This document shows positions 9,427 to 17,560 of a stretch of 64,000 nt of DNA, one piece after another. Within the stretch, counting starts at the first letter, position 1; every line of letters starts with the position of its first letter. The notes beneath the pieces are model-generated. The model had not been told where the DNA came from, ran no database searches, and worked only from the letters and a program-made list of their open reading frames with translations. Made by a program: the position numbers and the translations under genes. The stretch is from a bacterium (GTDB lineage: Bacteria > Zhuqueibacterota > Zhuqueibacteria > Residuimicrobiales > Oceaniaggregativiventaceae), in assembly GCA_029565675.1 (NCBI GenBank), contig JAKQNP010000046.1, positions 43,595-107,594 on the forward strand. The letters run 5' to 3'.

Positions 9427-10454
9427 TTTATCTTCTTTTTGAAAAAATCAGAACAGACAACCTGCACTTTGCCCAATCTTTCACCGGCGGCCAGGCGATG
9501 CAAAAAATCGGGCAGCTCGGGAAGACCGATGCGGTGATCGACAAGCGCAGCGCCACGTATCGATCCCGATTCGAGCAGTGCGACGGCGCGTGAAAATTCA
9601 TAGCGATAGGTGACAGACCCGACGATTTTCCAATCATTCAGGAATATTTGAAACGGCGAAATGGAAAGCTCCTTGTTCTGTGGATAGACACCGAACAACA
9701 GCGCTTGCCCGCCCCGCCGCAGGTGGCTGAACAACTGCTTGACAGCAGCGATATTGCCGGTGGCGTCGATACCGATTTCGAAACCCTGCGGACAAAGTTC
9801 ACGCAGGGTTTTGTCCGCATGACTGTCGTTCAGAACCGCCTTTTCCGGATGCAACTTGCGAGCTTTTACGAGACATACGGGATCGCTTTCGATCAACGTG
9901 ACACGGCAACCGAGCAGTCGGCTGCATACTTGCAGGTGCAGCAGCCCAATGCTGCCGCCGCCCCAGATCGCCACCCGTGTGTCAGGCTGAATTTCGAGCC
10001 GGTGCAGACCATAGAGGACACAGGCAAGCGGTTCGGCGAAAGCGCCGTCCTGTGGATCACCATGAAAGCGATGCGCTTGCGCTGCCGGTACACAGACCCT
10101 GTCCGCAAAGGCGCCGGGCCGCGTCACACCGATAGCCTCATAACGCTCGCACAGGTTTATCCGGCCTTCCCGGCACCTGGAGCAAACACCGCAGCGGATA
10201 TTCGGATCGATTGCCACCATGTCGCCGGGCCGCAGATTTTGCACAGATGGCCCTGTTGCTTCGATGCGCCCGCAGAATTCATGACCTGGAATGACGGGAT
10301 AAGAACCGATAAAATCGCCCTGCAGAATATGCACGTCGGTCCCGCATATTCCGGCGCTGAGCGGTTGGACGCGAATTTCGTTGTCCGCAGCCACCGGCAG
10401 CGCTTCCTGGATCAGTTCGACTTCACCCGCTGTTTTTATTTGCACCGCATTCAT
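9423..10454 (-). CDS. Zinc-dependent medium-chain alcohol/polyol dehydrogenase
   Basis: A 343-residue MDR-superfamily oxidoreductase of normal length. The catalytic zinc region is 'GICGTDVHILQG' with 'PGHEFCGRIEATG'. The structural-zinc lobe shows four spaced Cys in 'CGVCSRCREGRINLC'. The nucleotide-binding turn is 'WGGGSIGLLHLQVC'. The pattern is closest to sorbitol/threonine dehydrogenase-like enzymes that oxidise sugars or polyols with NAD(P). Substrate unknown. It lies 18 bp after the PorV-like gene and overlaps the glycosidase by ATGA, so it heads the coupled block running to the left edge. It is a cytoplasmic enzyme among envelope proteins and probably catalyses an early catabolic step on the imported sugar (inference). 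Confidence 0.9.
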   Translation of the reverse strand: MNAVQIKTAGEVELIQEALPVAADNEIRVQPLSAGICGTDVHILQGDFIGSYPVIPGHEFCGRIEATGPSVQNLRPGDMVAIDPNIRCGVCSRCREGRINLCERYEAIGVTRPGAFADRVCVPAAQAHRFHGDPQDGAFAEPLACVLYGLHRLEIQPDTRVAIWGGGSIGLLHLQVCSRLLGCRVTLIESDPVCLVKARKLHPEKAVLNDSHADKTLRELCPQGFEIGIDATGNIAAVKQLFSHLRRGGQALLFGVYPQNKELSISPFQIFLNDWKIVGSVTYRYEFSRAVALLESGSIRGAALVDHRIGLPELPDFLHRLAAGERLGKVQVVCSDFFKKKIK

Positions 10455-10472
10455 GACAATCTTTGTGCCGGT

Positions 10473-11492
10473 TTAAAAACCTAGAGTCAGAGAAAAGCGC
10501 TGAACATTGTCCAAACGGCCGAAATCCGCATACGCATAATCAATACGCAAATCGAAAGCATTGACCAGCCGATTGGCAATGCCGGCGCCGAATGTCAGAC
10601 TCTGCTCACCGTCGCGCAAAAACAGATCTCGATAGCCCAGCCGCAAAAAAAGCAGTTCGCGAAAGGCATATTCCATGCCGAGATTGATCGATTCGGTGTT
10701 GTCATAGGGATGGATGGCATCCGCCGCCAGCGTCAGGCGGTTTAGCGGGGTCTGCCAGGCTTCCATGGCCAGGCCAAACTGAAAGAGCAGCGGCAGCGGC
10801 CACGATTCGGTCTGCAGATGCGCCGGAACGCGGTCGTTGTTGCCGAGGATAAAGGGATCGATGTCATGAAAGACGAGGATGTCTTTGCCTTGCATGCACA
10901 TATCGGTGCCAAAATTGGTCAGCGCAGCGCCGAGGCGCAGACCGCGAAAACCGGTGATGAACAGCGTTCCCAGATCGACGGCAAAACCGCTGGCGCTTTC
11001 ATGCCAGATTTTCTGTTGGATATATTTGCCGCTGAAACCGATAGAGAATCGATCGGTGAGGCTGATGGCATAAGAAAGAGCCACCGCCAGGTCCGCAGCG
11101 CTAAAGATCTCGCCGGTGCCGTCCGGCTGCGTCTCGGTTCGCACCATCATGTCGCCGCTGTTCAGGACAGTCAAGGACATGCCCAAAGCTCCGCTTGCCC
11201 CCAGTGGAATCACCGCAGCGGCGTGATCGAAATCGATCTCCGCCAACCACTCGGCATGCATGAACAACAATTCTCGCGACGGTATGCGCGCGATGCCTGC
11301 CGGATTCCAGAACAGCGCACTGGCATCGCTCGCTGTGCCCACAAACGCTCCGCCCATGCCGACGGCACGAGCGCCGACTCCGATTTCCAGAAAGGGGGCA
11401 GCGGTGATCCCGACTTTGGATACATCCCGATCTTGCGCAGGAGCCCAGGCAACGATAGACAGCAAAAGGGTAAAAATAGGTATTCTTTTCAT
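10473..11492 (-). CDS. PorV/PorQ-family outer-membrane beta-barrel protein
   Basis: A protein of 339 residues with a signal peptide (residues 1-~20, ending 'AWAPAQ'). The family hallmark is 'EIGVGARAVGMGGAFVGTA' then 'SALFWNPAGIA', shared by PorV, PorQ, UPF0164 and FadL-like barrels. It ends in a terminal Phe ('FSLTLGF'), usual for barrel insertion. I chose ATG 11492, behind GGGTGA, over the in-frame ATG 11504. In Bacteroidota, PorV shuttles proteins bearing C-terminal sorting domains in type IX secretion. Here it sits directly downstream of such a large secreted protein and a TonB receptor, so a related export or surface-assembly role is likely but inferred. Confidence 0.85.
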   Translation of the reverse strand: MKRIPIFTLLLSIVAWAPAQDRDVSKVGITAAPFLEIGVGARAVGMGGAFVGTASDASALFWNPAGIARIPSRELLFMHAEWLAEIDFDHAAAVIPLGASGALGMSLTVLNSGDMMVRTETQPDGTGEIFSAADLAVALSYAISLTDRFSIGFSGKYIQQKIWHESASGFAVDLGTLFITGFRGLRLGAALTNFGTDMCMQGKDILVFHDIDPFILGNNDRVPAHLQTESWPLPLLFQFGLAMEAWQTPLNRLTLAADAIHPYDNTESINLGMEYAFRELLFLRLGYRDLFLRDGEQSLTFGAGIANRLVNAFDLRIDYAYADFGRLDNVQRFSLTLGF

Positions 11493-11556
11493 AATTTCAC
11501 CCATTCCAGGTTGATCTGCAGATGTGAACCGGTTGTCAATCTTGATTTACCGGATC

Positions 11557-14500
11557 TTATTTGATCACGGCGAATTTGCCGATATGTTCACCGATTCCCG
11601 GTGCGTCGACCTGATAGATGTAGACGCCGTAGGAAATATCCATGCCGTCTTTGGAGACCAGATCCCAGGGTTCCGAACCGTTGTCAGCCGGCATGTCGTG
11701 CTCGATGGTGTCCACCAGATATCCGCGTACGGTGTAGATGCGGATGGTGCACATTTGCGGCAAATTGTTGAAATAGATTCGTCGCTCGCCGCGACCGAAT
11801 CCAAAGACGCTGCGCGGTTCCCACGAGGCCGCAGCAGTATAGGGATTGGGAACCACACAGATCTGCTCCAATTGATTCTTGGCGGCCTGCTGATCGATGG
11901 CAGCACCGTTGATGCTGAAAGAAAAGGATTCACCGTCGCGGAAAGGTTTGCGCGTGGTCAACTTGAAGATATCGCCGGCTGCCGGCAAGTGCGCGATTTC
12001 TTGCATTTCCGGATCGAAAAAGAAAGCCCAGGCGGTTTTGAATTTGCTGCGCGGCGTGGGAAGCGGTTCGCCGAGCGCGGTACCGATAGCCAAAGTGATA
12101 TAGTCGCCGGGAGTAAAAGCGCCGTCTTCATTTTTATCCCGGAACAGAAAATCCATTTGTCGGCCTTCAGTGGTGTTGTAGATCATAAAGTTCACCGGTA
12201 TAGCTTTTTGTCCAAACAGCAGCGCCTGTGATGTGTCGACAATGTTGGCGTGAAATGACAGTTCGAAATCTGCCGGATAAGGGACAAATCGGCCCAACAA
12301 ACTGCTGTCGATCGCGGCCATCAGCAGATAATCGTGGTTCCCGGCAAGCCAGCCGGTTGCCGCATTGTCAACGGTCACCGCGGTGTCATTGCGCACCGTA
12401 AAGACGAACCCGTCGATCACCGGCGATACTGCATGGCCGTCTCTCAGAGGTTGCCGGACCAGCAGCGTTTCGGCGCCATCGCTCACGTCCAGCAACGAGT
12501 AATCGGGATTGACCGCAAGTGCGAAATCGCTGGTGTCGTGGAAAACCAGACGGTAGAGATGACCGTCCTGCAGTTGACCGGCATCGAGCAAGTCAATATC
12601 CAGCTTTCCGGTGCCAGGCCCCTGATGGCTGAAATCGTCGGCTACTTGCGGGCCGCGGTACCCGGCTGCTGGCGCTTGCGGCGTGACCCGGGCGGTGTTG
12701 ATGTCGAGGTATTCCAGCACTCCAGCTTCGTTCACCTTGATGATGCTCGGGGCTTCTGACGGACTGATACCGCCGATTTCGCCGGTCGTTGTTATCGAAA
12801 CCAGCCCGCGGTCATAGGGCACCAGTGCATAATAATAAGTCTGGCCGTTGCGCACATCTGTATCGATATAATGATGGCGCAGACCGGTGTCGTTGCCGAG
12901 ATCGAACTTGATGCCGTCCACATCGATTGGGTGCAAACCGGAAATGCCGTTTTTGAGATCAAATTGCGCAATCGGTTTGCGATAGATCGGTTTGCCATAG
13001 GCATCGGTGATGACCCGAGCCTCGAGAAATTCTGCGTCGGTGGCGCGATAGATGCGATAACCTTCAAAATCATATTCTTGCAGAAAAGGATCCCACGACT
13101 TCTCGGCCAGGTCGTCCCAATAGAGAACCACCTGACGGTCGCCGGATACTGCGGTCAGTCGTGATTTTTCCGGCGGTTTGGCGAAGCGATAGGAAGCGTT
13201 GTAAATCTGCTGGATGGTTTTTTTGGTGCGCGACAGCTGGCGCTGATCCTCGCCGAACAACAAAGCCATCGAATAAAACTGCGTTTCACCGGCGGCCAGG
13301 GAAAAAGGTCCGGAACTGAAGAACATGCCCAGGTTGGTGTTCTGCACGAGTTTGTCGCGAGGCGGCGGAGCGGAACGCAAACCGTTCCAATACGCTTCGT
13401 CGTTCTCCATCTTGTATTCGTGCAGCACAAAGACGTTGAACCCGGTCAGACCGATCTGATCGGATTCATCCTTGTCGGTGAAATCGAAATCCGGTTCACC
13501 GGCAGTTGGCATCCCATCGCCTTCGCCTTCATCTGGCCCCGGGTAGTTGAGATCGTTGGGGCCCAGACCGTCTTCGCCGACATCGTCGTTCACCGGTTCA
13601 TTGCCGTCCCACATGCCGTTTTCATTGAGATCCATGAATGAATCCCAGTTGATGTTTTCATCGCCGCTCCAATGGGGGCGGATTTCCGTGGTGGGATAGA
13701 AATCGCGAAAACGGTTGAGATCGGCGATGCCGTAGGGCGGATTGGTCAAAAGGGTCCCTGCCTGGCTGTCGCGGCGTTCGTCGATTAAACCGTCGCGGTC
13801 ATTGTCGCGGTTGTCGCGAAAGATACCCGGGCTTTCCAGAAAGGCAAAACCTGCCACGCCCACGGGTGACCAGTTATACGGGCTGCCGTAACCGTTGCCG
13901 TCAAAAGCCCAGGCGATGTCGAGGTCCAGATCGTAATTGCCGCCGTCATCGGCAGAGTCATCATGGCCGCCGATTCCCCAGTCAATATGGAAAGCGAAAT
14001 AAGTGCTGTCGTAATTGGCTGCGCCTTCATTGGTGATGAAATAGATGGCGAAGATCACATCCTGGGCCAGAACCTGATTCCACTGAAAAAGGCGGGAAGC
14101 GACCTCGATGCCCAGCCCGCGGCGTTCCGGGTCAGTTGGGTCAGGGTAGAAAAGCCACTCCTCATCCGGATCGTCGTCGAAGACCATATAGGCTTCCAGA
14201 TCCGCATTGGTCTTGCCAAGACCGAAAAAACCGTTCCACAAACCTGCCCAGTCGAGAGGTTTATCCGGCCAAAATGCCGGCCAGGTGCGCTGGTCGTTGC
14301 TGATCGCCGGCGAGTTGTTGAGATTGGTTTTGGGATCCGGATTGAAATAGCCGGGCAATGGCGCAAATCCCCACGGGATGCCGTCCGGCGAGACATCCAT
14401 GTCTTCGCGGTAGCGGGTGACCACAGAATGGCGGCGCACGCCATTGGCGTCGGTAATCGGCGCCGCGACGATCAGCGCCACGCCATCGACATAGGTGTGT

Positions 14501-14712
14501 CCGCTGCCTTTGGGCCATTCGCCATTAGGCCAGGCTTGTTCATCCCAATTGGAAATCTCCCCGTGGTTGGCAAATACGGTGCGAACGAGATTGCCGTCCA
14601 TTGTACCCCAACGCGTGTTTTCCAGATCGCCGACATTGGGATCGGGTTCCCGCTGCGCCCACAAGGCACCTGCCAGGGCCAACAGGATCAGTGCGCTGTC
14701 AAGAGTTCGCAT
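11557..14712 (-). CDS. Very large secreted protein with C-terminal sorting-type domain
   Basis: A protein of 1051 residues with signal peptide (ending 'LAGALWAQ'). Start ATG 14712 directly follows GAGGAG and is preferred to an upstream in-frame TTG at 14730. The N-terminal ~450 residues contain several Asp/Asn-rich, calcium-loop-like stretches ('DLNENGMWDGNEPVNDD', 'DNDRDGLIDERRD', 'DKNEDGAFTPGDY' further on). A fibronectin-type-III-like segment begins 'KSRLTAVSGDRQVVLYWDD'. The C-terminal ~95 residues ('CVVPNPYTAAASW' to 'YGVYIYQVDAPG') match FlgD-like/type-IX-like tails. Proteins of this layout are common in KSB1/Calditrichota genomes next to TonB receptors and PorV proteins. The precise function is unknown. 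Surface location and partnership with the neighbouring receptor are inferred. Confidence 0.85.
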   Translation of the reverse strand: MRTLDSALILLALAGALWAQREPDPNVGDLENTRWGTMDGNLVRTVFANHGEISNWDEQAWPNGEWPKGSGHTYVDGVALIVAAPITDANGVRRHSVVTRYREDMDVSPDGIPWGFAPLPGYFNPDPKTNLNNSPAISNDQRTWPAFWPDKPLDWAGLWNGFFGLGKTNADLEAYMVFDDDPDEEWLFYPDPTDPERRGLGIEVASRLFQWNQVLAQDVIFAIYFITNEGAANYDSTYFAFHIDWGIGGHDDSADDGGNYDLDLDIAWAFDGNGYGSPYNWSPVGVAGFAFLESPGIFRDNRDNDRDGLIDERRDSQAGTLLTNPPYGIADLNRFRDFYPTTEIRPHWSGDENINWDSFMDLNENGMWDGNEPVNDDVGEDGLGPNDLNYPGPDEGEGDGMPTAGEPDFDFTDKDESDQIGLTGFNVFVLHEYKMENDEAYWNGLRSAPPPRDKLVQNTNLGMFFSSGPFSLAAGETQFYSMALLFGEDQRQLSRTKKTIQQIYNASYRFAKPPEKSRLTAVSGDRQVVLYWDDLAEKSWDPFLQEYDFEGYRIYRATDAEFLEARVITDAYGKPIYRKPIAQFDLKNGISGLHPIDVDGIKFDLGNDTGLRHHYIDTDVRNGQTYYYALVPYDRGLVSITTTGEIGGISPSEAPSIIKVNEAGVLEYLDINTARVTPQAPAAGYRGPQVADDFSHQGPGTGKLDIDLLDAGQLQDGHLYRLVFHDTSDFALAVNPDYSLLDVSDGAETLLVRQPLRDGHAVSPVIDGFVFTVRNDTAVTVDNAATGWLAGNHDYLLMAAIDSSLLGRFVPYPADFELSFHANIVDTSQALLFGQKAIPVNFMIYNTTEGRQMDFLFRDKNEDGAFTPGDYITLAIGTALGEPLPTPRSKFKTAWAFFFDPEMQEIAHLPAAGDIFKLTTRKPFRDGESFSFSINGAAIDQQAAKNQLEQICVVPNPYTAAASWEPRSVFGFGRGERRIYFNNLPQMCTIRIYTVRGYLVDTIEHDMPADNGSEPWDLVSKDGMDISYGVYIYQVDAPGIGEHIGKFAVIK

Positions 14713-14754
14713 AGCTCCTCTCACCGTCAATTGATCGCCAAGTTCGGCAACAGA

Positions 14755-17475
14755 TCAAAATTCAAACCTGAATCCAAGCATGACCTGTCGCGGTTGTGAA
14801 TAAAAATCAGGACGTTTGATCCATTCGTCCAGATTGTTGACGCCAAAGATTGTGCCTGAGCGCTCCGCAGCAATCGAGTAATTGGCGCGGCCGGTGTCGC
14901 TATAGACATCGTTTTCATTCATCCGATCGAACAGATTGTAAACCCGCACATAGACGGTCGCTCGCAGCGGGTCGATCGGCAGGACACGATAGGCGTAAAG
15001 ATCGACATTGTAGTAAGCCGGTCTGCGTTCGCTGTTTTCAACGGCAGTGCGCACGTTCTGTTGCGTCGGCGTGTAGGGAAGTCCGCTGCCCAGCCGGCCG
15101 ATGAGGCTGAGAGCCATGCGCTCCGGATCTCCGAGCGTCAGGGAGGCGTTGAGGCTGTGGGTGCGGTCCCAGTTCAGAGGCACCAGCTGTTTTTGTGGTT
15201 CACGGCCGGCCTCGACGTCGAGAAAGGCGGCAGCTGGATCCGAAGCGTTGCCTTTGGCGATCTGATAGGTATAGTCTACAGTAGCGCCGATGCCGCCGCT
15301 CAGGCGTTTTTCCAAAGCAATGGTCAAGCCTTTGACATTGCCGTAATCGCGGTTGATGAAACGGGCATAGCGAATGCCGGTGGTGGTGTGCAGGATCTCG
15401 GTGCCGAGCAGATTGCGAATATCCTTGAAATAGGCGGTGACATCGAGGGAAAGGTCGGCGCCGAGCTGCTGCTGCAAACCGATTTCGTAGATGGTGGTCT
15501 TTTGCGGTTTGATATCGGCATTGCCGATCGTGTTGGGTTGCCGTTCCGGCGGACTTGTGCTGCCTGTATTGCTGGTGGCATAGAGTTCGAATTCCGGATT
15601 GCTGAACAGGTATTCAAAGCTCGGTATCTGAAAGAAATGGCCATAAGAGACATGGATCGCGCCGCGATCGGTGATCGGATAGGAGAGACCGAAGCGCGGG
15701 CTGATCTGGTAGTCGGTTTGCGCGGCACGGATCGGCGATCGGCTTGGGTCTAAAAAATCGAGCGGAATTTTGCCGTCTGAGTCGAAATGGTCGATCCGCA
15801 CTCCGGCATTGACCACCATATAGTCGAGTTCGATTTTATCCTGAAGGTAGGCTGAAATTTCGCGCGGATGGTAGAGATATTCGTCGTTGTTTTGGATGTT
15901 CTGTGTTTGTGCCGGGATAAAGGGCTGCCAGCCGGTTTCGCGGTTCAGACGGATTTCAAAGGCGCGCAGCCACAGACGGTGTTGCCTAAATTCGATACCC
16001 GATTTTATCTGATGGGTCTGATTGACCTGAGAGGTCAGGTCGATTTTAGCGATGGTCGTGGTGGTGTTGCGCAAAAAATGCCACATCTCATGGCCACCGG
16101 TCAAAAAGGCGCTGCCGCTGGCCGCATCCAGAAGATCGGGATTGGCATAGCGCGAATCGTAGGGATCGCTGTAGACATATTGTTTATAGTCGGTATAAAA
16201 CCGCGCCGCTTTGGTGGTCATAAAGGTTCGGCGATTAAAGACCCGCGTCCAGGTCAGGGTGTTGTTCCACCCCAATTGGTGCCGCCAAAAATCGCCGTCA
16301 GGATTGAGGCGGAATGTGTGATTGTATTCTTTGTATTTGCGCCACTGCACCAATCCTTCATAATCGACCTTGTCGGCATCGGTCAATTTGGCGGTCAACT
16401 TGAGCTGACCCGATCCATGCTGGCTCGGATTCATTGCAACATACTCGGAGGTCTGGCGCAGGCTGTCGGTGAACCGGGTAAAAGCCAGATCTGAGGAAAA
16501 ACGATGCGACACGCCATGCGACGTAATCATCCAATCGCGGATGTCGGTGCTGGGAAAGTTCGATGAATCGCTCGGCAAAAAGCTCTTTCTGCCATACAGA
16601 GCTCCATCGCTCAGTGCGTAGCGGCCGGCGAGGAAAAAAGTCACTTTGTTTTTCGCTCGAGGCAGGGGACCGCTCAAGGTACCTTCCAGGTTGGCGATCG
16701 GGTTGAATTTATCGATGTTCCAAAAAACATCGCTGTGGTTGCTGACAAAGTCGCCGAAATAGCCCTGCACTTGCCCGTGATAGACCTCCCCGCCTTCTTT
16801 GGTCACCACATTCACCACACCAGACATGGCCTGCCCATATTCGGCATTGAAGGTGCCGCTGATCACTTGCAGCTCCTGCACCGACTGGTTTTCTACCTGC
16901 AGGGAAAAATCGCCGTTGTAGACGTCGTTGATGGAGACTCCATCGATGAGGTAAGCGACTTCACCGCTGCGGCCGCCGCGGAAATGGCCGTCCACCACGC
17001 CGGCCTGCAAATTGATCACCTCCTGAATCGAAGTGACCGGCAAGCGTTGAATGACCTCTGCATCGACAGTCACAGAAGTCGAGGTCAAATCGCGTTCGAC
17101 GATCGGTTTTTGCGCCACCACCGTGACCGATTCTCCCAACTGCAGGACCGTCGGCACCAGGAAAAAGTTCACTTCCGTGGTCTTGTCCATAGAGACACGA
17201 ACCTGTTCATAGCGCAACTCGCTGTAACCGATCATGCTCGCGCGCACGCTATAGGTGCCTGGTGCAATGCGGAGGATAAAAAACTCGCCTTTGACATCTG
17301 TCGCCGCTCCCAGTTGAGTCCCCTCAATGATGACATTCACCCCGGGCATGGCTTCACCGGTCTCCCGGTCTGTCACTTTGCCGACAATCTTGCCGGTGGT
17401 GCCGGTGTACGCAGCTGTCGCAAAAACCAGGATGACGGCAACCAGGATCGGGAGCATCCCTTGCTTTGCCTGCAT
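14755..17475 (-). CDS. TonB-dependent outer-membrane receptor
   Basis: A protein of 906 residues. Signal peptide (~1-25), then a carboxypeptidase-regulatory/Ig-like domain ('GKIVGKVTDRETGEAMPGV' to 'TYSVRASMIGYSELRYE', ~28-110). The plug domain has 'VTVVAQKPIVERDLTSTS', 'YLIDGVSINDVYNGDF' and 'MSGVVNVVTKEGG' (~115-230). The barrel runs to the terminal aromatic 'MLGFRFEF'. ATG 17475, seven bases behind AAGGAG, is preferred to ATG 17496. This is the SusC-like architecture for TonB-driven uptake of oligosaccharides across the outer membrane, but no SusD partner is encoded nearby. The large secreted protein downstream may fill that place (inference). It is separated from the upstream gene by an intrinsic terminator. 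Confidence 0.93.
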   Translation of the reverse strand: MQAKQGMLPILVAVILVFATAAYTGTTGKIVGKVTDRETGEAMPGVNVIIEGTQLGAATDVKGEFFILRIAPGTYSVRASMIGYSELRYEQVRVSMDKTTEVNFFLVPTVLQLGESVTVVAQKPIVERDLTSTSVTVDAEVIQRLPVTSIQEVINLQAGVVDGHFRGGRSGEVAYLIDGVSINDVYNGDFSLQVENQSVQELQVISGTFNAEYGQAMSGVVNVVTKEGGEVYHGQVQGYFGDFVSNHSDVFWNIDKFNPIANLEGTLSGPLPRAKNKVTFFLAGRYALSDGALYGRKSFLPSDSSNFPSTDIRDWMITSHGVSHRFSSDLAFTRFTDSLRQTSEYVAMNPSQHGSGQLKLTAKLTDADKVDYEGLVQWRKYKEYNHTFRLNPDGDFWRHQLGWNNTLTWTRVFNRRTFMTTKAARFYTDYKQYVYSDPYDSRYANPDLLDAASGSAFLTGGHEMWHFLRNTTTTIAKIDLTSQVNQTHQIKSGIEFRQHRLWLRAFEIRLNRETGWQPFIPAQTQNIQNNDEYLYHPREISAYLQDKIELDYMVVNAGVRIDHFDSDGKIPLDFLDPSRSPIRAAQTDYQISPRFGLSYPITDRGAIHVSYGHFFQIPSFEYLFSNPEFELYATSNTGSTSPPERQPNTIGNADIKPQKTTIYEIGLQQQLGADLSLDVTAYFKDIRNLLGTEILHTTTGIRYARFINRDYGNVKGLTIALEKRLSGGIGATVDYTYQIAKGNASDPAAAFLDVEAGREPQKQLVPLNWDRTHSLNASLTLGDPERMALSLIGRLGSGLPYTPTQQNVRTAVENSERRPAYYNVDLYAYRVLPIDPLRATVYVRVYNLFDRMNENDVYSDTGRANYSIAAERSGTIFGVNNLDEWIKRPDFYSQPRQVMLGFRFEF

Positions 17476-17509
17476 GTGAGGCTCCTTTTTCTGCATCCGT
17501 GAACTCTAC

Positions 17510-17550
17510 CGCAAACAAAACAACCGGGCGACAGCACAGCCGCCCGGTTG
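17510..17550 (-). terminator. Intrinsic terminator after the repeat-module protein gene
   Basis: A perfect 10-bp stem (CAACCGGGCG at 17521-17530 with CGCCCGGTTG at 17541-17550) with a 10-base loop is followed, on the minus strand, by TTTTGTTTG. It begins 11 bases after the stop codon of 17561-21094. It should stop most transcripts there or allow only partial read-through into the TonB receptor gene. Confidence 0.8.
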
Positions 17551-17560
17551 TCAATACGGT

